Assembly (NCBI RefSeq): GCF_001247745.1
Contig: NZ_LAIR01000002.1
Span: forward strand, 1,116,001-1,180,000
Reading direction: 5' to 3'
Source: Luteipulveratus halotolerans
GTDB taxonomy: Bacteria; Actinomycetota; Actinomycetes; Actinomycetales; Dermatophilaceae
DNA length: 64,000 bases
Position 1 is the stretch's first letter. The number at the start of each line of letters is the position of its first letter. The notes under the pieces are model-generated. The model was not told the DNA's origin. It searched no databases and was given only the letters and a program-made list of their open reading frames with translations. The translations under genes and the position numbers were made by a program. This document shows positions 1 to 8,983 of this stretch, one piece after another.

Positions 1-1205
1 GCCGTCGTCACGTCGGCGTCCACCTGTCCGCCGGTCTCGGCGACCCACGCTCGTACGGCGCCCGCCGCACCCTTGCGGATCTGCGTGCCGTCCGGCAGGT
101 CGACCCCACTCATCCGGGTCTGCGCGGTGAACGGCACGGCGACGGACTCGCCTGGTGCCTGGGCGATCTCGCCGAGCTGCGTGCGTGTCCAGTCGACGAT
201 CGACCGGCCCTCGGGCGTCTCGTCGGCGAGCGACGACAGGCACGCCAACCGGTGGGTCTCGGCGCCGAGCGCACCGCCGACGGGCACGATCTCGCAGGCC
301 TGCCGGTTGCCGAGAGTGATCGTGCCGGTCTTGTCGAGCAGCAGCGTGCTGACGTCACCGGCGGCCTCGACCGCGCGACCCGACATGGCGAGCACGTTGC
401 GCTGCACGAGACGGTCCATGCCGGCGATGCCGATCGCTGACAGCAGCGCACCGATCGTGGTCGGGATGAGGCAGACGAGCAGTGCCACGAGCATGATCAC
501 GGTCGGTTTCTCGCCCGTGAAGCCGGCGAGCGGCGGGACCGTCGCGACCGCGAGCAGGAAGATGATCGTGAGGACGATCAGCAGGATGCCGAGCGCGACC
601 TCGTTGGGCGTCTTCTGCCGGGCCGCACCCTCGACGAGGGAGATCATCCGGTCGATGAACGTCTCACCCGGCTTGGAGGTGATGCGTACGACGATGCGGT
701 CGGACAGCACCGTCGTACCTCCGGTGACGGCGCACCGGTCGCCTCCGGCCTCGCGTACGACGGGTGCGGACTCTCCCGTGATGGCCGACTCGTCCACAGT
801 GGCAACGCCTTCGACGACGTCACCGTCACCGGGGATCACCTGACCGGCCTCGACGACGACACGGTCATCCAGCCGCAGGTCGGCGCCGGCGACCTGCTCC
901 TCCGAGCCGTCGGCGAGCAGCCTGCGCGCGGTCGTGGTCGTGCGGGTCCGACGGAGCGAGTCGGCCTGAGCCTTTCCGCGCCCTTCGGCCACGGCCTCGG
1001 CCAGGTTGGCGAACACGATGGTCAGCCACAGCCAGACGGCGACGCTGATGCTGAACGTCGAGGGGTGCAGCACGGCGAGGACGGTCGTGAGGACCGCCCC
1101 GACCCACACCACGAACAGGACGGGTGCGCGGAACAGGTGCTGCGGGTTGAGCTTGCGCACGGCGTCCGGGAAGGACGCGCCGGCGGTGGTGAGAAGGGCG
1201 TTCAT
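1..1205 (-). CDS. kdpB: KdpB, potassium-transporting P-type ATPase catalytic subunit (C-terminus cut by window edge)
   Basis: KdpB is the ATP-hydrolysing subunit of the membrane KdpFABC high-affinity K+ pump. About 401 of the usual ~680 residues are present. The P-type ATPase signature DKTGT, with the aspartate that is phosphorylated, lies at about residue 291 (complement of 333-335) within LLLDKTGTITLGNRQA. The actuator-domain loop DESAITGES and the membrane stretch near residues 220-255 are also readable. The ATG (complement of 1203-1205) overlaps the kdpA stop as ATGA, so the two are translationally coupled. The rest of the gene, and any kdpC and kdpDE, lie to the left of the window. Confidence 0.97.
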   Translation of the reverse strand, partial: MNALLTTAGASFPDAVRKLNPQHLFRAPVLFVVWVGAVLTTVLAVLHPSTFSISVAVWLWLTIVFANLAEAVAEGRGKAQADSLRRTRTTTTARRLLADGSEEQVAGADLRLDDRVVVEAGQVIPGDGDVVEGVATVDESAITGESAPVVREAGGDRCAVTGGTTVLSDRIVVRITSKPGETFIDRMISLVEGAARQKTPNEVALGILLIVLTIIFLLAVATVPPLAGFTGEKPTVIMLVALLVCLIPTTIGALLSAIGIAGMDRLVQRNVLAMSGRAVEAAGDVSTLLLDKTGTITLGNRQACEIVPVGGALGAETHRLACLSSLADETPEGRSIVDWTRTQLGEIAQAPGESVAVPFTAQTRMSGVDLPDGTQIRKGAAGAVRAWVAETGGQVDADVTT

Positions 1206-2848
1206 GAAAGGGCCTCCGCGAGCGGACCGAGGGCGAGAGCGGGCAGGAAGGTCAGGCCGGTCACGAGCAGCGCGACACCGACCATGAGCCCGGTGAACAG
1301 GGGAGTGTGCGTCGGCATCGTGCCGTCGGTGACCGGCCGTTTGCGTTGTGCCGCAAGCGAACCCGCGAGCATCAAGATCAGAGCGATCGGCACGAACCGG
1401 CCGATCAGCATGCACGCGCCGAGGGTCAGGTTGAGGTAGGGCTGGTCGGCCGTGAGGCCGGCGAACGCGCTGCCGTTGTTGTTCGAGGCGGACGCGAAGG
1501 CGTACAGCATCTCGCTGAGGCCGTGTGCGCCGCCGCTGAGCATCCCGTCCTGGGCGGCGCCGTTGGCGAGGGCGGCTCCGGTGCCGAGCAGCACGAGCGC
1601 GGGCGTCGTGATCGTCACGAGCGCAACACAGGTGATCTCGCGCCGCCCGATCGTCTTGCCGAGGATCTCCGGGGTCCGGCCGACCATCAGCCCGGCGATG
1701 AACACGGCCAGGACCGCGATCACGAGCACGCCGTACAGGCCGGCGCCCACACCGCCCGGTGAGATCTCGCCCAGCAGCATGTTGGTGAGCGCGCCCCCAC
1801 CGCCGATCGCGCTGTAGCTCTCGTGCATCGAGTTGACCGCACCCGTGGAGGTCCCTGTCGTGCTGTTGGCGAACAGGGCCGACGCCCAGACGCCGAAGCG
1901 CACCTCCTTGCCCTCCATCGCGCCGAGCGGCCCGGAGGACGCGGACACCTCGGCCCACGTGATCACCGTGAGCATCGCGGCCCACAACGTCGCCATCAGA
2001 CCGAGGACGGCGTACCCCTGACGGCGGTCGCCGACGAGTCGGCCGTACGTGCGGGGGAGCGAGAACGGGATGAGCAGCAGCAGGAAGATCTCGACGAGGT
2101 TGGTGACCGCGTTGGGGTTCTCGAACGGGTGAGCCGAGTTGGCGTTGAAGTAGCCACCGCCGTTGGTGCCCAGCAGCTTGATCGACTCCTGGCTGGCGAC
2201 GAGCCCGCCCTGAATGGTCTGGTGCCCGCCCGAGAGCGTGCCGACGGTCTCGGGGGCGTTGAGGTTCTGGACGACACCGCCGGCCAGCAGCACGACGGCG
2301 CCGATGAACGCGATCGGCAGCAGTACGCGTACGACACCGCGGGTCAGGTCGACCCAGAAGTTGCCGATGGTGCCGGACGCGTCACGGGCCAGTCCGCGCA
2401 CGAGCGCGATCGCGACGGCGAGGCCGACCGCGGCTGACACGAAGTTCTGCACCGCGAGCGCGAGGGTCTGCACGACGGCCGAGGCGCCGGCCTCACCCGC
2501 GTAGCTCTGCCAGTTGGTGTTGGTGACGAACGAGATCGCGGTGTTGATCGCGGTGTCGGTGTCCATCGCTGCGCCTCGCGCGAGCGGCAATGAGCCCTGC
2601 CACTGGATCAGCGCGAACACCGTGACGAGACTGGCGACGGAGAACCCGGCCACCGACACGGCGTACGTGCTCCACCGCTGCTCGGACCGCGGGTCGACGC
2701 CGCACAGCCGGTAGGCCACCCGCTCGACCCGCAGGTCGCGGGTGCTGGTGAACACGCGCGCGATGTAGTCGCCCAGCGGTACGTGCACCACCGCGAGCAT
2801 GAGCACGAGCGTCGCGATCGTGAGCAGCCCTGAGCCGGCCGTGCCCAT
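1202..2848 (-). CDS. kdpA: KdpA, potassium-binding channel-like subunit
   Basis: 548 aa, the usual length for KdpA. KdpA is the polytopic subunit that selects and passes K+ in the KdpFABC complex. About ten hydrophobic segments alternate with conserved selectivity-filter loops. The family hallmark GTNGGGYFNANSAHPFENP is intact near residues 229-247, and a second filter-like loop reads FANSTTGTSTGAVNS. The start overlaps the kdpF stop (ATGA) and the end overlaps the kdpB start (ATGA), so the three genes form one coupled operon. Confidence 0.97.
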   Translation of the reverse strand: MGTAGSGLLTIATLVLMLAVVHVPLGDYIARVFTSTRDLRVERVAYRLCGVDPRSEQRWSTYAVSVAGFSVASLVTVFALIQWQGSLPLARGAAMDTDTAINTAISFVTNTNWQSYAGEAGASAVVQTLALAVQNFVSAAVGLAVAIALVRGLARDASGTIGNFWVDLTRGVVRVLLPIAFIGAVVLLAGGVVQNLNAPETVGTLSGGHQTIQGGLVASQESIKLLGTNGGGYFNANSAHPFENPNAVTNLVEIFLLLLIPFSLPRTYGRLVGDRRQGYAVLGLMATLWAAMLTVITWAEVSASSGPLGAMEGKEVRFGVWASALFANSTTGTSTGAVNSMHESYSAIGGGGALTNMLLGEISPGGVGAGLYGVLVIAVLAVFIAGLMVGRTPEILGKTIGRREITCVALVTITTPALVLLGTGAALANGAAQDGMLSGGAHGLSEMLYAFASASNNNGSAFAGLTADQPYLNLTLGACMLIGRFVPIALILMLAGSLAAQRKRPVTDGTMPTHTPLFTGLMVGVALLVTGLTFLPALALGPLAEALS

Positions 2849-2934
2849 CAGAACCGCTCCGGTCGGACGAGCGCGTAGATCAGGTAGAGCAGGAGTGCGG
2901 CGCCGATGGCGCCGGCGACGAGGTATTCGGCCAT
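2848..2934 (-). CDS. kdpF: KdpF, small membrane subunit of the Kdp pump
   Basis: A 28-codon gene beginning MAEYLVAGAIGAALLLYLIY and ending in a basic and acidic tail, PERF. It has a single hydrophobic helix (about residues 4-22), as expected for the ~29-aa KdpF that stabilises the KdpFABC complex. It lies directly upstream of kdpA and overlaps it by ATGA, which is the standard kdpFABC order. It is short enough to be missed by gene finders. Size, single helix and position together make the call firm. Confidence 0.9.
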   Translation of the reverse strand: MAEYLVAGAIGAALLLYLIYALVRPERF

Positions 2935-2974
2935 GTCTCCAGCGAACGCCGGAAACCGTTGGGACAGCGCAGGA

Positions 2975-3014
2975 TTGACGCGTCCTTCACGCGCCTTGAC
3001 GCGTTCTTGACGCC
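2975..3014 (-). promoter_or_regulatory. Four ~11-bp direct repeats upstream of kdpFAB (candidate KdpE operator)
   Basis: On the plus strand TTGACGCG occurs at 2975-2982, TTCACGCG at 2986-2993, TTGACGCG at 2996-3003 and TTGACGCC at 3007-3014. The steps are 11, 10 and 11 bp. Helically phased direct repeats are typical targets of OmpR-family response regulators, the family of KdpE. The array sits 41-80 bp upstream of kdpF and just after the dipeptidase stop. Its assignment to KdpE is inference. Confidence 0.55.
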
Positions 3015-4214
3015 TTAACCGGCGGTGGCCTCGCCGTCGAGCTGTGCGTAGGTCGCGAGGCTCGGCCCGCGCGTCTCCTGCAGCTCGCGGGCCTTGGCCT
3101 CGGCGTCGCGCATCACGCGCAGCACGTTGCCGCCGGCGACCTTGCGCAGGTCGTCGTCGGACCAGCCTTTGTCCTGCAGCGCCGCGAAGACCGTCGGGTA
3201 CGACGACACGTCGGCCAGGCCGTCGGGGAACTCGTCGGTGCCGTCGTAGTCGCCGCCGACGCCGAGGTGATCGACACCGGCGACCTCACGGATGTGCTCG
3301 AAGTGGGCGACGACGTCGTCGAGCGTGGCGCGGGGGCGAGGGTGCTCGGCCTTCCACTGCTGAGCGAAGGGGACGAACTGCGATAGGTCCGTCGGCGACA
3401 GGCCGGCCGCGGCAGCAGCGTCCTTGGCCGCCTGCCGCCAGTCGGCGCACGCCTGCGACACGAAGTCGGGCACGAACGTCGCCATGATCACGCCGTCGTT
3501 GTCGCGCAGGGACTCCAGGACGTCGTCCGGGGCGTTGCGCGGGCTGTCGCAGACCGCGCGCGAGGAGCTGTGCGAGAAGATCACCGGCGCCTCGCTCGCC
3601 TTCAGCGCGTCCCGCATCGTGTCGGCCGAGACGTGGCTGAGGTCGACGAGCATGCCGGTGCGGTTCATCTCGCGCACGACCTCGACCCCGAAGGCGGACA
3701 GCCCGTCGTGCACCGGCTCGTCGGTGGCCGAGTCGGCCCACGGCACGTTGTCGTTGTGGGTGAGGGTCATGTAGCGGACGCCGAGGACGTACATCATGCG
3801 CAGCGTGGCCAGGGAGCAGCCGATCGAGTGCCCGCCCTCAGCGCCCATCAGAGAGGCGATCCGACCCGTGCCGAAGACCGCCTCGACCTCGTCGGCGGTG
3901 CGGGCGATGCCGAACGCGTCGGGGTAGCGGCCGACCATCTGGTGCACCGCGTCGATCTGCTCCAGAGTGGCGGACACGGCGCTGTCGCCCTCGAGCTGGG
4001 CGGGGACGTACACCGACCAGAACTGGCCGCCGACGCAGCCCGCGCGCAGCCGTGCGACGTCGGTGTGCGTGCGGTCGCTGGTGTTGGTCGCGATGTCGAG
4101 CCGGTCGAAGTCGTAACCCACCTGCTGGCGCGCGGCCCACGGCAGGTCGTTGTGCCCGTCGATGAGGGGCGAGTCGCGCAGGATGTCGGTCACGGGGGTC
4201 GGCGTCGACGTCAT
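3015..4214 (-). CDS. Membrane dipeptidase-like metallopeptidase (M19, renal dipeptidase family)
   Basis: 399 aa. This is a dinuclear-zinc amidohydrolase-fold enzyme that hydrolyses dipeptides, sometimes D-amino acid containing. The N-terminal metal motif DGHNDLPW (H21, D23), the bridging glutamate in MGAEGGHS, and the two later zinc histidines in LVDLSHVS and IFSHSSSRA are all present. So is the family motif GVGGDYDGTDEFPDGL near the C-terminus. No signal peptide or transmembrane helix is seen, so it is probably cytosolic. It is transcribed divergently from rimO with a 41-bp gap. The substrate cannot be told from sequence. Confidence 0.92.
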   Translation of the reverse strand: MTSTPTPVTDILRDSPLIDGHNDLPWAARQQVGYDFDRLDIATNTSDRTHTDVARLRAGCVGGQFWSVYVPAQLEGDSAVSATLEQIDAVHQMVGRYPDAFGIARTADEVEAVFGTGRIASLMGAEGGHSIGCSLATLRMMYVLGVRYMTLTHNDNVPWADSATDEPVHDGLSAFGVEVVREMNRTGMLVDLSHVSADTMRDALKASEAPVIFSHSSSRAVCDSPRNAPDDVLESLRDNDGVIMATFVPDFVSQACADWRQAAKDAAAAAGLSPTDLSQFVPFAQQWKAEHPRPRATLDDVVAHFEHIREVAGVDHLGVGGDYDGTDEFPDGLADVSSYPTVFAALQDKGWSDDDLRKVAGGNVLRVMRDAEAKARELQETRGPSLATYAQLDGEATAG

Positions 4215-4242
4215 GGCGTCATCCCATCATGCGCCACGCCTC

Positions 4243-4248
4243 TACAGT
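4243..4248 (+). promoter_or_regulatory. -10 hexamer of a leaderless rimO promoter
   Basis: TACAGT lies 7 nt before the rimO ATG at 4256. Transcription would therefore begin at or next to the start codon, which explains the lack of a Shine-Dalgarno sequence and supports this start over the ATG at 4229. Confidence 0.6.
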
Positions 4249-4255
4249 TGAGCCC

Positions 4256-5707
4256 ATGCAATCTCCCTCCCGCAGCGTCGCTCTGGTGACCCTCGGCTGC
4301 GCTCGCAACGAGGTCGACTCCGAAGAGCTCGCGGGCCGTCTCGCCGACGAGGGCTGGACGCTCGTCGACGACGCCGGCGAGGCCGACGTGGCCGTCGTCA
4401 ACACCTGTGGCTTCGTCGAGCAGGCCAAGAAGGACTCCATCGACGCGCTGCTCGAGGCCAACGACCTCAAGGACACCGGCCGCACCCAGGCGGTCGTCGC
4501 CGTCGGCTGCCTGGCCGAGCGCTACGGCGAGCAGCTGGCCGAGCAGCTGCCCGAGGCCGATGCGGTCCTCGGCTTCGACTCCTACCAGGACATGTCGGGG
4601 CACCTCACTGCGATCCTCGGCGGTCACGCTCCCGCGTCACACACGCCGGGCGACCGCCGCAAGCTGCTGCCCCTGTCGCCGGTCGCCCGTCAGGACGAAG
4701 CCGACGGCGTCGCCCTGCCCGGCCACGGCGACGTACGCCGACCGGACGACGTCGAGGTCGCGTCACCGGCGTCCTCGCCCCGGGTCATCCGGGCTCGCCT
4801 CGACGGACGCCCGTGGGCGCCGCTGAAGATCGCGAGCGGCTGCGACCGACGGTGCGCGTTCTGCGCGATCCCGATGTTCCGCGGGGCGTTCGTGTCGCGA
4901 CGTCCCGCCGACGTGCTGGCCGAGGCCCGGTGGCTCGGCCAGCACGACGTCAAGGAGATCTTCCTCGTCAGCGAGAACTCCACGTCGTACGGCAAGGACC
5001 TCGGCGACCTGCGCCTGCTCGACACGATGCTGCCCGAGCTGGTCGCCGTCGACGGCATCGAGCGCGTGCGGGTGTCCTACCTGCAGCCCGCCGAGATCCG
5101 TCCCGACCTGCTCGACGTGATGACGCAGACTCCCGGGGTCGTCCCGTACTTCGACATCTCCTTCCAGCACGCGTCCGAGCCGCTGCTGCGCCGGATGCGG
5201 CGGTTCGGCTCGCGAGAGTCGTTCCTCACGCTGCTGGAGCAGGTGCGCGAGCGCAGCCCGCAGGCGGGCATCCGGTCCAACGTGATCGTCGGCTTCCCGG
5301 GTGAGACCGACGCCGACCTCGCCGAGCTCGAGGAGTTCCTCACGCACGCGCGCCTGGACGTCGTGGGTGTGTTCGGCTACTCCGACGAGGACGGCACCGA
5401 GGCCGAGACCTACGACACCAAGCTGCCCGACCACGAGGTCGCCGCCCGCCTGGAGCACTTCACGACCCTCGTCGAGCAGCTCAACCTGCAGCGCGCCGAG
5501 GAGCGCGTCGGCGAGACCCTCGAGGTCCTCGTCGAGGGCGTCGGCGACGAGGACGACGAGCGTCCGGTCGGCCGCGCCGGTCAGCAGGGCCCGGACGTCG
5601 ACGGCGTCACCTACCTCGCCGAGGGCACCGACGTGGCCGTCGGTGACCTCGTACGCGCCACGGTCGTCGCGACCGAGGGCATCGACCTCGTCGCGGAGGT
5701 GCGATGA
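4256..5707 (+). CDS. rimO: RimO, ribosomal protein S12 methylthiotransferase
   Basis: 483 aa radical-SAM enzyme that adds a methylthio group to the conserved aspartate of ribosomal protein S12. An N-terminal UPF0004 domain (VALVTLGCARNEVDSEE, further cysteines in NTCGF and VGCLAER) is followed by the radical-SAM CX3CX2C motif in ASGCDRRCAFCAIPMFRG and a C-terminal TRAM-like region. I chose ATG 4256 because family similarity starts a few residues later and a -10 hexamer lies 7 nt upstream. The stop overlaps the pgsA start as ATGA. An acidic insert near residues 130-170 is longer than in compact homologues. Confidence 0.95.
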   Translation: MQSPSRSVALVTLGCARNEVDSEELAGRLADEGWTLVDDAGEADVAVVNTCGFVEQAKKDSIDALLEANDLKDTGRTQAVVAVGCLAERYGEQLAEQLPEADAVLGFDSYQDMSGHLTAILGGHAPASHTPGDRRKLLPLSPVARQDEADGVALPGHGDVRRPDDVEVASPASSPRVIRARLDGRPWAPLKIASGCDRRCAFCAIPMFRGAFVSRRPADVLAEARWLGQHDVKEIFLVSENSTSYGKDLGDLRLLDTMLPELVAVDGIERVRVSYLQPAEIRPDLLDVMTQTPGVVPYFDISFQHASEPLLRRMRRFGSRESFLTLLEQVRERSPQAGIRSNVIVGFPGETDADLAELEEFLTHARLDVVGVFGYSDEDGTEAETYDTKLPDHEVAARLEHFTTLVEQLNLQRAEERVGETLEVLVEGVGDEDDERPVGRAGQQGPDVDGVTYLAEGTDVAVGDLVRATVVATEGIDLVAEVR

Positions 5708-6342
5708 CGCACGGGCCCGCCGTCACGCCCGATCCCGCAGCCGAGCCGAGCTCCGGGGTCAGCAACTGGAACATCGCCAACTACCTGACGGTGCTGCGCA
5801 TCGCGCTGGTGCCGGTCTTCGGCTGGCTGCTGCTCGCCGACGGCGGCGACTCCACCGGCATGCGGGTCGCGGCATTCGTGGTCTTCACGATCGCCTCGAT
5901 CACTGACCGCATCGACGGTGATCTCGCCCGGTCGCGCGGGCTGGTCACCGACTTCGGCAAGGTGGTCGACCCGATCGCCGACAAGGCGCTCATAGGGATG
6001 GCGCTCATCGGCCTGTCACTGATCGACGAGGTGCCCTGGTGGATCACCGTCGTGATCCTCGTGCGCGAGCTCGGCATCACGGCGCTGCGGTTCGCGGTCA
6101 TCCGGCACGGCGTGATGCCTGCCAGCCGGGGCGGCAAGCTCAAGACGGCGCTGCAGGCGTTCGCGATCGGCCTGTTCGTGCTGCCGCTCGACGGTGTCCT
6201 GCACTGGCTCGCCTGGGCCATCCTCGTCGCGGCGCTGGTCGTCACCGTCGTGACGGGCGTCGACTACGTGCTCCGGGCCGTCCGACTGCGCCGGACCAGT
6301 GAGCGCACGGCAGCTCGTCGAGCCCGACGCCAGGGCACATGA
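5704..6342 (+). CDS. pgsA: CDP-diacylglycerol-glycerol-3-phosphate 3-phosphatidyltransferase
   Basis: 212 aa integral membrane enzyme that makes phosphatidylglycerol phosphate, the first committed step to phosphatidylglycerol and cardiolipin. The CDP-alcohol phosphotransferase signature DG-x2-AR-x8-G-x3-D-x3-D is complete (from DGDLAR to the DPIAD part). Around it lie about five hydrophobic helices and a basic C-terminal tail. It is coupled to rimO (ATGA at 5704) and to pncC (ATGA at 6339). The pgsA-cinA-clgR neighbourhood is standard in actinobacteria. Confidence 0.95.
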   Translation: MTHGPAVTPDPAAEPSSGVSNWNIANYLTVLRIALVPVFGWLLLADGGDSTGMRVAAFVVFTIASITDRIDGDLARSRGLVTDFGKVVDPIADKALIGMALIGLSLIDEVPWWITVVILVRELGITALRFAVIRHGVMPASRGGKLKTALQAFAIGLFVLPLDGVLHWLAWAILVAALVVTVVTGVDYVLRAVRLRRTSERTAARRARRQGT

Positions 6343-6821
6343 CCGACCCCACCGCGCTCGTACGATCGCTGGTCGCCTCCGGTGACACGGTCGCCGCGGC
6401 CGAGTCGCTGACCGGCGGGCTCGTCACCGCGCGCCTCACGTCCGTCCCGGGCGCGAGCGCCACGGTGCGCGGCGGCGTCGTCAGCTACGCCACCGACGTC
6501 AAGCGCGACGTCCTCGGTGTCGATGCTGCGCTGCTCGACGCCGGGGGAGCGGTGCAGGCACAGGTTGCCGAGCAGATGGCGTCCGGCGTACGCCGGCTGC
6601 TCGCTGCCACCTGGGGCCTGGCCACGACCGGGGTCGCCGGCCCCGAACCCCAGGACGGACAACCCGTCGGCACCGTCTTCGTCGCGGTCGCCGCGCCGAC
6701 CGGCGTACGGTCTCGGCGGCTGTCGCTGAGCGGGGACCGTGAGCAGATCCGGGCCGCCTCGGTCGACGGTGTTCTCGCGCTGCTCGCCGAATGCGTGAGG
6801 GACCTGCCCCGATCCGTGTGA
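6339..6821 (+). CDS. pncC: CinA C-terminal-domain protein, nicotinamide-nucleotide amidase (PncC type)
   Basis: 160 aa, only the C-terminal half of classic CinA, which on its own is the NMN deamidase of pyridine nucleotide salvage. Family motifs AAAESLTGGLVTARLTSVPGAS, GGVVSYATDVKRDVLGV and ATTGVAGPEPQDGQPVGTVFVA are clear, including the serine-lysine elements of the active site. It overlaps pgsA by ATGA and is followed by a hairpin, so it is probably last in the rimO operon. Confidence 0.93.
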   Translation: MTDPTALVRSLVASGDTVAAAESLTGGLVTARLTSVPGASATVRGGVVSYATDVKRDVLGVDAALLDAGGAVQAQVAEQMASGVRRLLAATWGLATTGVAGPEPQDGQPVGTVFVAVAAPTGVRSRRLSLSGDREQIRAASVDGVLALLAECVRDLPRSV

Positions 6822-6846
6822 ACGGCATGGGTACCGTGGGTGGGCT

Positions 6847-6875
6847 GGGCGAGGTCCGACGTGACGACCTCGCCC
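6847..6875 (+). terminator. Hairpin after pncC
   Basis: A perfect 10-bp inverted repeat (GGGCGAGGTC at 6847-6856, GACCTCGCCC at 6866-6875) with a 9-nt loop. There is no clear T-run. It may end the rimO-pgsA-pncC transcript or act in the 5' leader of the next gene. Confidence 0.5.
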
Positions 6876-6906
6876 GTCCCATGACCTGCAGGAGCCGAGG
6901 AACTCG

Positions 6907-8901
6907 ATGAGCAGCAGTACGTCCGTGTCCACCCCGCGTGAGCTGACCGTCAGAGGCATCGTCCTCGGTGGCGTCATCACCCTGATCTTCACCGCGGCCA
7001 ACGTCTACCTGGGCCTCAAGGTCGGTCTGACGTTCGCGACCGCGATCCCCGCCGCCGTCATCTCGATGGCGATCCTGCGGCGCATCGGCGGGACGACGAT
7101 CCAGGAGAACAACATCGTCCAGACGGTCGCCTCGGCGGCCGGCACCCTCGCGGCGATCATCTTCGTGCTGCCCGGTCTGATCATGATCGGCTGGTGGCAG
7201 GACTTCCCGTACTGGACGACCGTGCTGCTGTGCGCCATCGGCGGGACCCTCGGGGTCATGTACTCCGTGCCGCTGCGGCGGGCGCTGGTGACCGGCTCCG
7301 ACCTGCCCTACCCCGAGGGCAAGGCGGCGGCCGAGGTGCTCAAGGTCGGCGTCGGCGACGAGGACAGCGCCGAGCGCAACGCACGCGGTCTGCGCATGAT
7401 CATCAAGGGTGCCCTCGCGGCCGTCGCGTTCAACCTGCTGACCTCGTTGAAGGTCGCCGCCAGTGAGGTCAGCGCGGCGTTCAAGATCGGCTCGGGCGGT
7501 ACGGCGGCCTCGGCCTCCCTGTCCCTGGCGCTGATCGGTGTCGGCCACCTTGTGGGCCTGACGGTCGGCATCGCGATGCTCGTCGGCATGGTCATCTCCT
7601 GGGCCGTGCTCGTCCCCGCCTACACCTCGGGCGACCTGACCGCGGGTGGCGCGGTCGCCGACATCGTCGACAAGACGTTCAGCGAGGAGGTCCGGTTCGT
7701 CGGGGCCGGCACGATCGCGGTCGCCGCGATCTGGACGCTCATCAAGATCCTCGGCCCGATCATCAAGGGCATCCGCGAGTCGGCGGCCTCGACCCGTGAG
7801 CGTGCGGCCGGTGAGCAGGTCGAGCTCACCGAGCGCGACCTGCCGATCACCGTCGTCGGCGGCACCATCCTGGTCTCGCTGCTGCCCATCGGCCTGATGC
7901 TGTGGCTGTTCGCGCGCGACACGCACCTGCAGGACAACCTGTTCCTCACCATCGCCGTGAGCCTGGTCTTCGTGCTGCTGATCGGTGCGGTCATCGCGGC
8001 CGTCTGCGGTTACATGGCCGGACTGATCGGTTCGTCCAACAGCCCGATCTCCGGTGTCGGCATCGTCGTCGTGCTCGCGGCGGCTCTGCTGATGGTCCTG
8101 GTGCACGGACGTGAAGGCGACCCGAAGCAGGCGACCGCGCTCGTCGCGTACACGCTGTTCGTCACCGCCGTGGTCTTCAGCATCGCCACCATCTCCAACG
8201 ACAACCTGCAGGACCTCAAGACCGGCCAGCTCGTGGGGGCGACGCCCTGGAAGCAGCAGGCCGCGCTGGTCGTCGGTGTCGTGTTCGGCTCGATCGTGAT
8301 CGCGCCGGTGCTCAACCTGCTCAACTCCGCCTTCGGGTTCGTCGGCGCACCGGGCGCCGGTGACGACGCTCTCGCCGCGCCGCAGGCCTCACTCATCTCC
8401 GAGCTCGCCAAGGGCGTCTTCGGTGGCGACCTGCAGTGGGGCCGCATCGGCCTCGGCGCCGCGATCGGCGTGGCCGTCATCGTCGTCGACGAGGTGCTCG
8501 GCCGGACGTCGGGCAAGCGGTTCGCGCTGCCGCCGCTCGCGGTGGGCATGGGCCTCTACCTGCCGATGGCGCTCACCGTGCTCATCGCGGTCGGTGCGGT
8601 CATCGGCTTCTTCTACGAGCGCTGGGCCGACCGCCGCAAGGACCCCGAGCACGCCAAGCGCCTCGCGGTGCTGATGGCGACCGGTCTGATCGTCGGCGAG
8701 AGCCTGTTCGGGGTCGCGTACGCCGCGATCGTGGCCGGATCGGGCGAGGAGGCACCGCTCGGCATCGTCGGCGAGGGCTTCGAGAGCTGGGCCAAGGCGA
8801 TCGGTGTCATCGCGTTCGTGCTGATCGTGGGCTGGCTCTACCGAGCGACCCGCTCGTCGGTGCAGTCCGAGGAGAAGATCGAGACCGGCAGCACCGCCTG
8901 A
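6907..8901 (+). CDS. OPT-family oligopeptide/metal-chelate transporter
   Basis: 664 aa with about 14-16 hydrophobic segments across the whole length. The N-terminal motif GGVITLIFTAANVYLGLKVG and the segment GGTTIQENNIVQTVASAAG are characteristic of the bacterial OPT superfamily (the branch related to yellow-stripe-like and oligopeptide carriers). Such proteins import small peptides or metal-chelator complexes by proton symport. A good Shine-Dalgarno (AGGAG) precedes ATG 6907. A strong hairpin follows the gene. The substrate is not predictable. Confidence 0.9.
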   Translation: MSSSTSVSTPRELTVRGIVLGGVITLIFTAANVYLGLKVGLTFATAIPAAVISMAILRRIGGTTIQENNIVQTVASAAGTLAAIIFVLPGLIMIGWWQDFPYWTTVLLCAIGGTLGVMYSVPLRRALVTGSDLPYPEGKAAAEVLKVGVGDEDSAERNARGLRMIIKGALAAVAFNLLTSLKVAASEVSAAFKIGSGGTAASASLSLALIGVGHLVGLTVGIAMLVGMVISWAVLVPAYTSGDLTAGGAVADIVDKTFSEEVRFVGAGTIAVAAIWTLIKILGPIIKGIRESAASTRERAAGEQVELTERDLPITVVGGTILVSLLPIGLMLWLFARDTHLQDNLFLTIAVSLVFVLLIGAVIAAVCGYMAGLIGSSNSPISGVGIVVVLAAALLMVLVHGREGDPKQATALVAYTLFVTAVVFSIATISNDNLQDLKTGQLVGATPWKQQAALVVGVVFGSIVIAPVLNLLNSAFGFVGAPGAGDDALAAPQASLISELAKGVFGGDLQWGRIGLGAAIGVAVIVVDEVLGRTSGKRFALPPLAVGMGLYLPMALTVLIAVGAVIGFFYERWADRRKDPEHAKRLAVLMATGLIVGESLFGVAYAAIVAGSGEEAPLGIVGEGFESWAKAIGVIAFVLIVGWLYRATRSSVQSEEKIETGSTA

Positions 8902-8916
8902 CCGGGCCGACCGAGA

Positions 8917-8962
8917 GAGCGAGCCTGCACCGCCCCGTCCGGGGGCCGGTGCAGGCTCGCTC
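8917..8962. terminator. Strong bidirectional terminator hairpin
   Basis: A perfect 16-bp inverted repeat (8917-8932 against 8947-8962) with a 14-nt loop. It sits between the convergent OPT transporter and ribbon-helix-helix genes and could end transcription from both sides. Confidence 0.8.
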
Positions 8963-8983
8963 GTTGACCCGGGGCTACGGGCG

